DNA from: Embiotoca jacksoni
Taxonomy: Eukaryota; Chordata; Actinopteri; Embiotocidae
Assembly: GCA_022577435.1 (NCBI GenBank)
Contig: JAKOON010000012.1
Location: 8,425,412-8,489,411 of the forward strand
Direction of reading: 5' to 3'
Length of the DNA: 64,000 nucleotides
Positions 1 through 21,156 of this stretch are shown one piece after another. The notes beneath the pieces are model-generated. The model had not been told where the DNA came from and did no database searches. It worked only from the letters and a program-made list of their open reading frames with translations. The position numbers and the translations under genes were made by a program. The first letter of the stretch is position 1, and every line of letters begins with the position of its first letter.

Positions 1-501
1 TTTTAACTTAAAAGGAAAGTTTTCAAAGTTTCCCTCAAACCAGAGCTGAATAGTTGAGCTCCCACGATTTCTGTCTGCAGCCAAATGGTTTCGTGTTCTG
101 CCTCTGGAAGAGACTAAGAACACATTGTTCAACTATTATCTCACTCTCTTTTGTTTTACACATTTCTTTCTAAAAAGCTCTTTTTAAGCAGCATCTCTTC
201 AAAGAGCAGCATTCTTTCCACCACGGTGGGTCCAATGACTGTGTATGAGCAGAGTGGTTTACAATGAGTGCCACTTGGACTCTGAGGACATGGGCGCAAT
301 AAACAGAAAGACCAACTGGGCTTTACTCATTTTGAAGATACTGTTTCATTGTTTCAAATTATAAAGGGCAAAGTCACTAAAAGAGATTAACCATTCAACC
401 ACTCGACCACAACGTAGATACACAGTGTAATTATATCATTTACTGCACTCTGGTGACAAGAAACATGCTTAACTCCTTGCTCCTCTCTACTCTATATCCA
501 G
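1..501 (+). other. setd2: setd2 intron (3' part)
   Basis: Non-coding sequence ending in a pyrimidine-rich stretch and an AG acceptor at 500-501, directly before the last setd2 coding exon. I see no other coding exon in it. The upstream setd2 exons lie outside the window. Confidence 0.75.
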
Positions 502-663
502 CTGACTCACGGAGTTATGAATAAGGAGCTGAAAGCTTGCACGAATCCTGAGGACCTTGAGTGCAACGAGAATGTGAAGCACAAGACCAAGGAATACATC
601 AAAAAGTACATGCAGAGGTTTGGCTCTGTGTACAGGCCCAAGGAGGACACAGAGGTGTGCTGA
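502..663 (+). CDS. setd2: SETD2 histone H3K36 methyltransferase, C-terminal exon (partial)
   Basis: Last coding exon of setd2, read in phase 0 from the acceptor at 500-501 to TGA at 661-663 (53 residues). It begins LTHGVMNKELKAC and ends VYRPKEDTEVC. This matches the end of the vertebrate SETD2 SRI domain, whose human version ends in nearly the same words (KYMQKFGAVYKPKEDTELE). SETD2 is the nuclear enzyme that trimethylates H3K36 during transcription elongation, and the SRI helices bind the RNA polymerase II CTD phosphorylated on Ser2 and Ser5. The final residues differ slightly from human (EVC in place of ELE). Only this fragment is visible; the SET and WW domains lie upstream. Identity is also supported by the neighbours, since SETD2 sits beside NRADD and NBEAL2 in mammals. 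It converges on nradd. Confidence 0.95.
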   Translation: MTHGVMNKELKACTNPEDLECNENVKHKTKEYIKKYMQRFGSVYRPKEDTEVC

Positions 664-2320
664 CTGACCTGCTGAAGCCCCAGATGTTGAACTTGCTCTT
701 CGCTAACACGGGAGAAGCACAGATATGCCTTTCCAATCACTCCATTGTGTATGAACCGGACAGCCTGAACAGTGAAGTAGTTTCTTATTTGTATTTATGT
801 CGAAGAATTGCACTGCTGCCCAAGAAGCTCTCCAGGCCCCGTGAACCACGCAGGGAGCCCCATTCTAGTGACTGTCGGGAGACTCAAATGTTGCAGAACA
901 ACCCAAGACCTCCAGGTGGCAGTGTTCTCGAAGGATAACACAGGGGTGCTACAGAGACTTTAATGTTTCCACTGACTGTTTTATTTTTAGCATTTTCTTT
1001 TTCATTTGTGGATCTTAAATGTTCCTGAGATGATCACCTCAATTCCACTTTTTAAACTCGTATAGCCCCAAATGAAAACTACTCAAAGGAATTGACTTTG
1101 ATGTCAAACTGATCAAAGTTACATTGTTACTTTTCACTGTTAAAAATGGATCAATGACAGAACAGTCCAGTCCCCGCACGCTTCTGCCCCCTGCCACTGA
1201 CTATCTGGTGCTGCTTTTAACTGGGCTGTGGAGGATCAAGCTTCCACTCCTCCAACCCTGCCTTCTTAACCACAAGACTTTGGAGCCTCTGTTGTTTTAT
1301 GAATGCATGATGGTAGGCTGAGGTTAGAGTGGCATCCTTATGGAAATTCCTACATTTTCCAAGTCTCCTGCTTCAAGTAATATGCCCTCACTGGGATGAG
1401 CTTTTACTCACAAGACACTGAGGGATCAACTAATGACAAGCAGGTTGGCAAAGGGGTTAGTGATCAATATTTTCTTGTCTTTTATCAATTTCTGTATAAT
1501 AACGGGAGCAGGGTTTGAATGTGTTGTGTTTGACGTGCTGTTTAGCTGTGTATCCAGTTTTTCCACATTTCATGTCTAACCCCTTTCCCAACTTGTTTTA
1601 ATTCCTCTTCTTGCCAGGATGATGATGAAAATGAAGGTTGTAGCATAGCAGTTTTAACCGTTTCTAAACATCTTGTGTGTTCTGGATCTTTTTTTCTTTT
1701 GTTTTGTCCTAGTCAGTCAGTAAAGACACTTAGACCGGCCTTGCTTCCACAAACTGTTTCCAAGTTTTTTTTACGGTTGGCTATAAAAGTTGTTTCTTTA
1801 GCATTAGGTCACCGGTCTCACAGCCCATTGAATTGCATTAAATACAGTTCCAACATATGTATATTGCTTTATATGTGAATATATTGAATAATAGTTTTGG
1901 GAATGATTAAATAAGCAAACACTTTTTAAAAGGACTATCATTTCATGATTGAAAGTGTAAATAATGTGTAAAACTACCAAAGCTGTATGCAGGAGAGAAA
2001 GTTCATGGAGCACAGTGAGCCCACCCATACTCACCCGCTCAGTCCTCCTGATGCAGTTCCTTCATCAGTCTGTCAAACTTAGGACCCCGCTGATTCACAG
2101 CCCTTTTATTTTATTTCCCTGGCCGGTGAAATATTCATGTGGGGTTTTTTTTTTTTTTTTTTTTTTTTCCCCCGTTGTTATTGTTGGTGGCGTTTTCTTT
2201 TTTTTAATTTTTGTATGTAAAAAGTTTCACCCTCCTCTACTGTAAGTACTGTGTAAGCACATTGTCATACCGAGTGTACAAACATTTTAAAAGATAATAA
2301 AACTTTTTTGTAAAATTATA
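664..2320 (+). other. setd2: Probable setd2 3'UTR
   Basis: AT-rich sequence after the setd2 stop, with no coding exon I can support. Small ORFs here look like chance. It contains a poly-T run at 2145-2168 and a canonical AATAAA at 2296-2301, which would give a 3'UTR of about 1.65 kb. A second AATAAA at 3084-3089 could serve a longer form. The end point is inferred. Confidence 0.5.
2296..2301 (+). terminator. setd2: Candidate setd2 poly(A) signal
   Basis: AATAAA followed by a T-rich stretch. It is the first clear canonical signal in a suitable place after the setd2 stop. AATAAA at 3084-3089 is an alternative. Confidence 0.45.
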
Positions 2321-3461
2321 TCTATTTTTCCTGCTGTGCAGTTGAGTCAATTAAATATAATAAATGTGACTGACTTCTGCTACATGATTAACAGCGTAAT
2401 TACAGTTTCGATGCACACCCAATCCCATTTTAGACTGGCTCCGCCTCTGCATGAATGCCATCATTTGCAGTGTGCTGAGGCAGATGTTCCCAGTAAAAGG
2501 AAACAAAGTGATGGACTGCCTTCATTAGACTTTAGAGTCACACTTGGTGTGCTCTAAATATGGAGATCTGTGACAAGTAGAGAGAGAGAGAGAGGCGCTG
2601 CTGTTCTTCCCCTCTCTCCTTGGTCCCAACCCCCTTTCCAGTGTATGCACATTCCACAGCCCCATGCCTGTGTGCTCCAGACCGCAGTTAAGCAGTCCCT
2701 TCTGGAGTGTGTGACGGCATGTAACGCTGCCCTGGGCCATGCAAGATGCCTGCTCCCACTTAAAGCAAAGAGATTATTAACAGATCTGAGTGCAGAGCAG
2801 AAGTGGAGAAGGAATCATATTTGTGCCTCAGTGAGAAAGAGGAAACTTTTCCCCCAGAGGATTTTGGATGAAGCTATTATTTTCATTTCACCCACAAATG
2901 ATTAAATACCTCTTAAACAATTTCCCTCAGGGTTTTTGGACAGGAAATGTTCTTATACACTAAATCCCTTGATAAGAGGTCCTATATTCCAAGTTTGTCC
3001 AAACTTCCTTATTACAGTTCATCACGTGGATTTTATATGTACTAAAAGTAACATCTAGGTCTATGGGACTGTGGTTCTTGAGCAATAAATTTCACATTTC
3101 CATAAACATTAAAAAAAAAAGTTACTTGCTGTGTGATGTGGCTGTTACTAGAAGGCCAGAAAAACTACATAATCAATGCCACATTTTGTGCAAACCTGTT
3201 GACTGTTTAGTGTATTAGAGGTATGACATAGGTAAAACAAAAGAAAATAAATGGATCAAACTATTGAGGTCTGTTGAATCTTTTTTTTTGTCAGCTAATA
3301 GTCACTGTTCATTGGCTCGATTGTGCTCTAATTGCTGTGCAGAGTTCAGTTACAACAAAAATACTGACTGATCAAAGTTATTTATTAAATGAATAGAACT
3401 TAAAAAAAAATAAAAGATGAGTTCACAGTGTAACTAGAACACCACATGTCTATGGTCCCCG

Positions 3462-4800
3462 TACATTTTATTTACTTTTAGACTTGAAATGGTGATGAAA
3501 TAAATACAAAAGCAAGATGGCAAGATGGACACAAACATTGATGTTAACAGTGTCTTTGGATTTTTTTTTTTTGTCCAATGTGACAATCTGTATTATGAAT
3601 GTAAGTAGAATAGATTAATTTCTATTCCTTTTCTTCAGTCATCAGTCAATAAATTCTCACTTTATGGCACGACTTATCAAAACAGATCAATATTTAATAT
3701 ATTTACAATGAAATGAGGATTATTAGGAAGAGCTAAGAAAGGTGTTTCAGAGATGGCTTCCTTTTCGTGTTTTCCGATTAGATGTAATACATCACTGCTG
3801 CATAAAACATCCTCAGTGTAAATAAGTACAGCTACTTAGTGGCTGCAGCAAAATAAGAGAAGAAGAAAAAAAAAAACACTACATGGTAATAATTTTTTTT
3901 TTTAAACAGTTGTTTTTTTTTTACATTATATGTTTTCTTATAAAAAAAAAAGAAATATGCATGAGCGGGATAGTTAAGGACCTTTTGTTGTATTTCTTGG
4001 AGTTTTCTTCGGGGTTTTTTAAGCGTGCACATGTGCACAGAAATGATCCCAAACAGAAAAAGTCACAGCATACTGAACAGCAGTGTTGCTGGAAGAAACC
4101 ATGTCCTTTTGGCAAAGTATCAGCTGCATTAGCAAAGTGGTTGCTAAAGTTATGATTCATAAAAAGGCTCGCCAGACTAGCAGCATGATGATCTAAGCAG
4201 TCCGTATTTGTTTACAACAGCACGTGGAAGGAATATTTCTTTTCAATGGGGCGGGATATAGATCTGACTTCTGTCCAAATAACATGTTGTTTCGGAATAA
4301 TAACCACACATTCTTTTGCTTCCTGCCACCAACTGAATATTTACATGAGCCAGGATTTGTGTGCATACAAACAACATTTTGAATGCACTTATTGTAGTAC
4401 AACCTATACATGGAGGTCGCTCCACATCATTCCAGATGATTCCCTCAATGGTGGCTTTGGTGTCAGTGTGTGCACCGTACTGCATATTCAGTCGGTTAAT
4501 TTCCTGTGGTAACGGGTGATTTGATCTGTAGGGATAACGGGCACATTGCAGGAGATTCTCTCATGCACTTAGATCCATGTAAAAATCAAATGGTGACATA
4601 AACTTTGGTAAAATAAAGTTTTAGAAAAATGTTTTTCTTGTTTAGGTTAAAAACTGAGTAATGTGTCACAAAGCAATACAAAAAAAACATCAGCAGCAGC
4701 TTCCAACAGTGACAGAGGTGTTGATATCAGAGTGCCTCTCTTGTCATGTCAAAGTTCTTCACTCTAGTCTGTGAGTGTTACACGTGCGGTTGATAAGCTG
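3462..4800 (-). other. nradd: Probable nradd 3'UTR
   Basis: Non-coding sequence downstream of the nradd stop on the minus strand. A minus-strand AATAAA (read as TTTATT on the plus strand, 3467-3472) would give a 3'UTR of about 1.35 kb. Several homopolymer T and A runs lie at 3890-3960. The UTR end is inferred. Confidence 0.4.
3467..3472 (-). terminator. nradd: Candidate nradd poly(A) signal
   Basis: Minus-strand AATAAA downstream of the nradd stop. It faces the setd2 3' end across about 1.2 kb. Confidence 0.35.
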
Positions 4801-12927
<8,127 letters not shown>

Positions 12928-13440
12928 GTCTTCAGTCTCCAAAGTCCTCCTCGACTTCGAGTGGACACGCTGGTGAATCTCAACTTGTTTTGGAGTCTGC
13001 AGCCTTGAACAATGGCATTAAAAAAAAAAAGAAGCCCCAAACCTCCAGCAAACACTCCAACTTCTTCTCATAAAACGTGCTGATTCCGCAGACAGGAGAA
13101 TTCGGTCATAGTCCAGTGATCAGAGGTTTTTACGCATGAGAGGGCGACTTTAAAATAATCCGTAGATTCTCCCGGTAACACCGCACTAGACGCATTTGTC
13201 TTTTTTTGGCGAGTTCTTTGGTGAAACGATGTTTAGTTCAAACAAAGTTGTTGTTTTTTTTGTTTCAGCTCGCGAGATACAGGGGCTCCCACCTCTCCCG
13301 CAGCTTTGCAACAGATGAGTCAGGAAACTCTCCTGCAGGCACTCTTGGGCCTTTTCTCCTCCCATCTACTTAGCTTTCAGTGCGGCTTCGTGATTGGCTG
13401 CATCCCTGCGACGCAGTGGTTGGAACTCTAAAATAATGGA
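12928..13440 (-). promoter_or_regulatory. nradd: Probable nradd 5'UTR and promoter region
   Basis: Upstream of the nradd ATG on the minus strand. It is richer in GC and CpG than the AT-rich flanks. It contains an inverted CCAAT (ATTGGCTG near 13394) and an AP-1-like TGAGTCA near 13315. No TATA box is evident. The start site is not determined. Confidence 0.4.
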
Positions 13441-16400
13441 AGACAGAGAACTGGGATTGAGTCTGTGTATGTGTATGTAGTTACCAAGTTAAATGACTGA
13501 TATTTTCTCTACACTACATGCTAGTGACAGCCAGTATACATCACTGCACTACATACTTCACTGCATACACGATAATGAAAATATAACTGTCACTATGTGG
13601 AGACCCAAAGTGTTGAGTGATGAATAAATAAAGCATTTTTAAATTTACAATCATACTAAAAAAGAGCCTATAAAGACAAATATTGTTGGTGGAAAATAAC
13701 TGTTAGAAGGCCGCATTAAATACTGTACTCAAGTACAAATTTTAGGAGCATGAATTGTACAAATATTTGACACTATTTGGTACTTGTTCGAAACTGCACA
13801 TGAAAATATTGCAAATTTTCTTGATTTCCTTAACTTTATTTGGCAGCTATAATTGCCAAATGCTCAATAAACTAAGACTTTACATGCAAAACATATGATA
13901 GGCTCATGAAATATGCTGCATGTCTTTGTTTATCCAACAGTATAACCCTGTTAATAGTTCCACCTCAGCTGAGCGGCAAATTCACATGTATAATAAGGAC
14001 CTGGAATAATTCCGTTGTTATTTTTCTAATTTACAAGAAATCCCTCAAACAAAATGTGCTTTTCAAATTATTGGTTGCACTCCCAGCTATATGACTGGAA
14101 GCTCCCTCAACATTTATCACAGTGAAAAGTGAGTTTCTGAGTTCTGGGAAGATCTTTATTAAATGGAGGTTTGCGGCATTATTTTACAGCCTTGCAGGGA
14201 TACTTACTTAGAGCTGTGATCGGTCGTTATCAGAAAAAAAAGCGAGCCTGTGAATCAAACAAGATGCTTTTAAGAAGAAGTACATGTTTGATCTTAGCAA
14301 TTCAAAAGATTAGAAAACCAACACAGGGTAAATGACACACCTTGTAAATTCTAGTGAGTGCATCGCAGGGGGGCTTGGAGAAAACAAATGGAGAGATCCC
14401 TCAGACACAATACTACTTGCACTTCAAAGCCTGCAGAGGGATAAGCGGAGACAGAAGGAGGAACATCCTCATGTTCCTCCTTTGATAAGTGTCAGGCCAC
14501 ATTTAAAACACACAGGGATTCCTTTTCTCTCACTTTTACCAACACACTGCAAAAACCTCTATCTTACCAAGTAGTTTTTGTACATATTGCACTTATTATC
14601 TTTGGATTTCTTTTGGATTTTAAGTATTAATTTGAACCTTTATTTTAATGGGTTCTCCATCACACTTCGGTCTCCATTTTGCCAAGTATTTTTTTTTTGC
14701 AATTATTGGGTCTTGAAATGATTCATTTTAACATGTTTCTGATACTAAGCACTTTACTTCAAGACTTTTTGAAGAAAAAAAAATCATGCCAGTGAAATCT
14801 GGCACATCAAGTCTGAAGCAAATTTCTATTGGAAACAGGTAGTGATAATCTTGTGGTAAAAATCTAATCTGGCTGTCTCTTTTGTAAAGAAAAAAGTTTT
14901 TTAGGACTCTAATTGTCAAAAACTGCTTGATAAGATGGAAACATTTTTCAATGCATTGAAGTATACATCAAATAAAACCAAGTTAATCAGAAATTGGACA
15001 AATAAACAGTTTACAGCACTTCTTTATTCTTTACTTGTCTACACTCTTTATCAAAAGGCTGAGTTCCTCTGTGGTCATACATGGGTGGGAACGATAGGAC
15101 GGCTATACAAAAAAACATGGTCTTGTCGTCCACAGGCCGAGGAGAAATAGACTCAAAAGGGGAGAAGAGGAGTGACTGGGAGGGGGTCTGGGGTCTGGGG
15201 TCAATGAAGGGAGGCTTATTTGAGGGTTGTTGCAGTTCTTGGCAGGAACAACTTGAACAACACCAGAATTGCAGCACTTCACGACATCAATTCCCCTGGC
15301 CTGCCCTCAGGTCTGCAGAGGTCAGGGAGAGATACTGCCAATAACTGAGAGCGAGGTGTTAACCCCTCCTTCCATTGTCAGTTGGACCACATCAGAGTGA
15401 GTGCATCCCTCTTCACCCTCCTACTCCACTTCCTTTATTCACTGTTCTGTAGTTTGTGTTTGACTGGAGGTCCACAGGTCGGTTTTACCACCGTCCTTCC
15501 CCACCCCACTGAATTGTACCCCACAGAGGTGTTTATGGGCAGGCTGACAGGATGTTCGGCCCACCAGGAGATCAAAGTCCCCTCTTCAAGTAAAATGTGC
15601 TGTTTCTCGCTGTGACCTTTTCAACCTTAGCAGGGTTAACATCACAGACACATGCAAAGCTGGGATTACAGTAGAGGAGCTGGATGATCTACATTGTGGC
15701 AGCAGATCAGTTTCCTTCCTGCGGTGGTTCACACAGAAATCAGAGCTCATTTTTCAGTAATGAGCCATCATCCTCAGGAGATGGGCTGCAGGATCAAGGA
15801 GTAGAGGATCTCTCAATAAAAGTGTGCAGTCACAGTTACTGGCCAAATTTGGGCAACCTCAAGAGAGAGCAAGGCAACTTCAGATACAAACAGATGGAAG
15901 GGGGGGAAGGGGGTCAGGAAATAAAAAAGAAACAGACATACAGGCAGTCACAATTCCCACTGACATCTTTAAGTTATAAGGAGGAACAGAGGCTGCAAGA
16001 TTAAAAAAAAAGTCAAATCCAGTCAACATTCTCCAAGAACAATATACAAATGCAAACTATTCATAGTTGAATAGAAATGAATCAAGTCCAAATTCAAGGC
16101 AGTGTCGCCTTGAAGATCACTTTGAATCTTCATCAGGACATTTGGACAACAAATAACATGAAGTAAAGTATTTACAGAATGACTTCAAACTACTTTTTGA
16201 GAGCAGTTGTAATGACTGTAAAGACACAATTCCGACTTTGATGGATTAAATTAAAAGCCCTGCTGCATAGTTAAGTGAAATATTGTGTTTATAGTCATTA
16301 GAGTATAACAGAAAAATGTTGCATAAACTGATATCAGTATGTGAATGTTTTTTTGAACCGCTGCATTCAAACAATCCTATATATTCAGAGTCTATCTCAG

Positions 16401-16850
16401 TTGCACCCTATTTATATTTTTATACTCATCACAGTTGAATAAAATGTGATTTTGTACAGCCTTGAATGTATCGTATTTTTGTCTCCAGTGTGGAAAGTAG
16501 ACAACATCATAAGTAAACAGCATTTCAAATACAGTTTCCTTTGTATTTGTACATTTATTCAGAGCATCACTGACACAGACTAGGTAATTTGTGTGTGCAA
16601 CATGTTATGGGTATTGTATTCACCCAAATAGTTCCATTTGTGTCTTACCCATCATGACGGTGCATAACAATTACCTTGTTCCGACCACACAAAAAAAAAC
16701 AACAAACCATTTAGTAAATTTCCCTAAAGCTCACTCAGAATTCTACTTGCGTGTGTCAGACTCATTGTGTCTTGAGATGTTCTCAGCGCTTCATAAACAG
16801 TACAATACCTGTACAGGCAAGTACGCTCATCCAGCCAATAGTTTACTGAG
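13441..16850. other. Intergenic region between nradd promoter and nbeal2 3' end
   Basis: No gene recognised. 13710-13900 has wording close to a common teleost repeat (ACTCAAGTACAAAT). 14990-15660 is more GC-balanced and has short ORFs on both strands, none with splice or domain support. The rest is AT-rich sequence without visible structure. Confidence 0.5.
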
Positions 16851-17938
16851 TTTATTAACAACATCTTATTCACGCCTGAGTCACAGTGGAGAAACAAGGT
16901 CTGTTCAAATCAGGTCAGCAGGCATATAAATCTGACATATAGTGATCTTACATATAAATTGATGATTGGGATTCAGTGTTTATACAAGTTATAAAAAGGC
17001 ACTTTTTGGATCAAATAAATCTGGTATATAGTCATGGAGTGAGCAGAGTAATAAAACTATTACAGAAGAATTTATAAATGCCTTTACTCTATTGTGTGTA
17101 AGGCAAAAGAAGGCTCTGCTTTTGAGGTTCATTGCATCCAAGCTAAACATTCACGATAAAAAAAAGTGAATGTATTTCACATACTTGAACCTTAAAACAC
17201 ATATGGCTTTAACTGTAACCATTTTACAGTGCTCAGAGCCGAAAGGAATCCAGAATAAAAACTGTGGTATTGTGACGGTGCAAGAATAAGCATCTGTCAA
17301 CCACTAAAAATCACAATACAGCAAACTGTGGGTTCACCAGTCCCCCATGTCTTTCTTTACAAAGTCAACCCTCTTGTGGTATTCGCCAGTATTGCAATAT
17401 GGAAATCTCGAGCAATGTCTACTTTAGTTTTTCAAGTTTCCAGGAGTTTTAAGATGTCATTGCTGAACAATGACCATGGGACATTCAACAGTGCAGGGAT
17501 CACAGCTGTGCCTCTGACAATAAAGAAGCCAAAAAAAACATGGAGTCCGAGGAGTTCACAGCGTTACTTTTCTCTGTGAGGCTGAATGTGCATCAGTGAG
17601 TCATGCTCCTGAAATATGACTCAGACTACATACATTCCATCAGCAGTTCACAACCTCAAACACAGAGCTCTTCTCCATACACAAAACAAGGTCACTCTTT
17701 GGAATGATGCTGATTAAAAACAGTACAACTGTTCATGAAATATTCAATAAAATATAAAATCATCTACGAATAAAAAAAGTGCTCAGTGTATAGTTCCTCT
17801 CTCAGAGAGATCAGTGGCTGGGGACTAAAGTTTCCCAGCTTGTAAAGGAAGTGGGGCCTTGTTGAGTCTGGTGAGCGTTTGGTGGTGCATCGATCTGCAT
17901 CCTACAAAGTCCTCAGCGTTCCTCCGCCATTGCTCATC
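16851..17938 (-). other. nbeal2: Probable nbeal2 3'UTR
   Basis: Minus-strand sequence after the nbeal2 stop with no further coding exon. The nearest minus-strand AATAAA is at 16851-16856, and a second lies at 16554-16559. Which one is used cannot be told from sequence. Confidence 0.4.
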
Positions 17939-20900
17939 TCATTTGCCGGCATTCTCTGTGGGATTGTACTCAGTTTCACCTGACGACACCTGAGAGATGC
18001 GGCGTGTGGAGCCCCACAGGCGACGGGACAATTGTCCTGAGCGAACCTGAGAAGAGAAAGAGAGACATGCTAATTTTTACTTCAGGGCTGAAACAGAGAT
18101 GGTAGACTAAAGACGCTCAATTATCATCTGAAAAACCTTGTTTTCAACAAATACTTAGCATATGATTAGCCCCACTCCTCACACTCCCACATACAAATAT
18201 GCACCACTCCCACTCATGCATCTAACAATCACTTGAAGTCCAGTTTCTCACCTCCTCTGGCTTCCCTGCCCCCACCACAATTAACTTTCCATCCTCCAGT
18301 CCCACTAGGATGTGGCTGCACTCTTTTGTGACAGACACACTCCTCACAGGAACCCTCAAGGCCAGGGGTGTCACCAAAACATCCAGGCTGCCAAACAGAG
18401 GGGAGTTACAACCAAACTCTTAGACTCAAACTTTTGTATAAATGCAGCATCATTAAAATCAACCTCAAACTATGTTTTTAGTTCTTTACCTGCATAAATC
18501 TTGTATGTGGAGGCTGCCCTGCATGGTCCCCAGTATGATGTATTCGGACACCAGGTGGAGCACAGTCACCTGCTCCTCCATGGTGAAAGAAGACAGCACA
18601 CGGCCGTTTGCTGAGTAAACATGAATGGCGTAGTTGCCCTGTCGGAATAAGCAGAATTTGGATATTAGTATAAGCAGGATGAGAAGCCACCTGTGTATAC
18701 ATACGCAGTGTAGTGTATGTGTTCATGTACCTTCCTGTTAGGGCGTTCCTCCACAGACGTCTGTACCACAACGTGGCCTTCCATGCCCACCTGGAGCTCA
18801 GAGATTTGGGCAGGTATGCAGCTATCACCAGGAGGCCGCAGTGTTCGCAGGAACTGGCCTCGTCGGACCGTGTGCACGATCACGGTTCCATCCTGACACA
18901 GTGAGCAGAGCAATGAGGTCAGACAAGACACAACCACACTTACACCTTGTTAACTGTCATAGTAAATCTTAGTTGTAGTTATTTTTTGGTAAGGATTTTT
19001 TAGTTACACATTGTAAACTAGTTCTTAAAACCAAAATGACATGGACTCACACAGCTCACAGACCTGAAATGCTGTAGCTAAAGTCCTCTAACTTTAGCTA
19101 CAGCATTTAGGAGAGCATTGAGAAAAAGCAAACTTCAGGAAAGTTTGTCAAAAGTGTGGTTAAAAAAGTGTGGTTAACTTTTTTTTACACTTGGCTGTCT
19201 AAGCATGGAAAAACCACTGGCTATACAATGGCAACATCAGTCCCCTTATACCTATTAAACTTGTGTTCCCTGTAGCTGGTACAGATTACATTCTCACTTC
19301 TAATGCATGACATCACAGTTTGCTGGAGAACATTAAAGTAGTATTTTCAAGCATATTGTGGATATTTAGGTTGAACAGAAATGTAAACACCTTTACAAAC
19401 CTACATCTATATGCACTCAGAAAACAAAACAAAAAACGTTTGACTTCATATTTTAAAACTTTTCTGCTAAATAGTTTTATTACTTTGATTCTTAAACTGC
19501 AAAATCAATCAAATTCAGCAAATATTTTGTGTCCAGCTTGAAAGTATAACATATCTGACCTTGGACCCTGAGACAGCTATGTCCAGTTCAGTGCTGATGG
19601 CCACACAGGTGACCTCCTGGTCATGTCCACAGAGAACCTGCACCGGCCGTGGAGACAGACCGCTGGAGAAACCACCCTGCGGGACAAACAATGAGAATCC
19701 ACACATGGAGGCTTCACTTTGAATATGAACTATCAGCCTTTTGCTGATGAGTACAACTATGTGAACGAGGCTAAATGATGACAGAGATGTAAAAAAGTTC
19801 ACCTGCTGTAGAACCTGCCACACTATACAGGATGTGTCCCTTGAACCAGAGATGAGGTAGATGCCACAGAGATCCAAAGCCAAGCAAGTAACAACGTCTT
19901 CATGGAAAAACACAAAAATCCCAATAAATATGCAACATTGACAAAAGTAGAACTATTTCTTTGACACATGACAATTGGAGCTCACCAATGTGCCGGCAGA
20001 TCCTGCCCACCAGCTTGCCTTTGCCCAGCTGGGTGACCCGCAGACTGCAGTCCCAGTGTCCTCCACTGAAGAGCAGACGCCCATCGTTGGACACCACCAG
20101 TACCTGAGCACTGATCTCCACTCCAGGAGAGAAAGGGCCACTCAAGAAACGCTGAGTTCTGCACAACAAAGCAGGATCACAAAAAAAAAAATCAAAGCAA
20201 GGTTGAAAGAAGCAGCAAGAGTGAGCTGTGGCCTAAAAGTGGAGGAGATTTATAATCCACAATTAAACTGTCATGACATCTGCAAATTACGACCTGTGTG
20301 AAATGCAGTGTTCAAATGGCTCTTATCCTGATTGATTCTCTGCTTATGCGCTCCACGTTCAAGATTAGTTACAGTATAAATAAGATCTATTAAGACCAAA
20401 TTGTAATCAATCAAATGAGCTTTGAAGTTTCACAGATAAGGATGGCTGCACAGATGTTCTGCTTCCATCGGACTGTCAGGAGATTTTTATGCATCTTTTG
20501 AAATGTTGTAAAAAAAAATTATGATGGCATTAAGTGGTTTTGTACCCAACCTCAGAATTCAAGATTTCCATTCATTGTTAGAAGGCAAAAAGTCCCTAAA
20601 AGTTTGACACTGCTTTTGGAGAGACAGCTATGGATGCTCCATATAAGAGGTCTTCAACAGAAAAGAGATACCAACCAGGTCATAATTTGATGCAACAACA
20701 AGTAGACACCCAACACAGTGGTCACCTTACAGATCAGACACATGTAGGTGGGAGATTTTGCGAAACAAAATGAACTAAATTCGGATGTCATCTGATTTTG
20801 CAACCTACTAACTAATACTGAGTTCATATGGGTGTATTATTTGTGAAGGCTCTTACTTGGGATTACTCATTGTGGGGTCTTTAGTGAAGGTGAAGTAGTT

Positions 20901-21156
20901 GGCGATGTTTTTGTCGTATGGCAGCCAACTGTGTGTCCCTATCAGACCGTTCGAACTCACTGTCACCTGTAGAGAGAAAGTACACAATATAATAGGGATA
21001 AACTTAAACTGTTGAAAATGAAAGTCTTATTAATTAATTACTCTGTTTAGTTATAAATTCCTCCCTCACCAGTATATCAGAGCCCTGGATGATGAAGGGG
21101 CGATTCTGGTTCTTTGGTACCACTGCTTGGACCAGAGGAACTCCGTCACTTACCAC
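17939..21156 (-). other. nbeal2: nbeal2 exons 47-55: WD40 repeats and C-terminus
   Basis: Exons 21156-21070, 20966-20857, 20158-19986, 19897-19803, 19676-19560, 18892-18731, 18638-18490, 18387-18252, 18046-17939. WD-type strands include LLFSGGHWDCSLRV, DVVTCLALDLCGIYLISGSR, VTCVAISTELDIAVSGS, DGTVIVHTVRRGQF and SHILVGLEDGKLIVV. The last exon gives LWGSTRRISQVSSGETEYNP and ends NAGK. Confidence 0.95.

Noticed and set aside
2525..2905. Overlapping ORFs near the setd2 3' end
   Set aside because: No homology or splice support; probably UTR or intergenic sequence.
15011..15615. Short ORFs on both strands in GC-balanced intergenic DNA
   Set aside because: No domain, no consistent splice sites, low-complexity translation.
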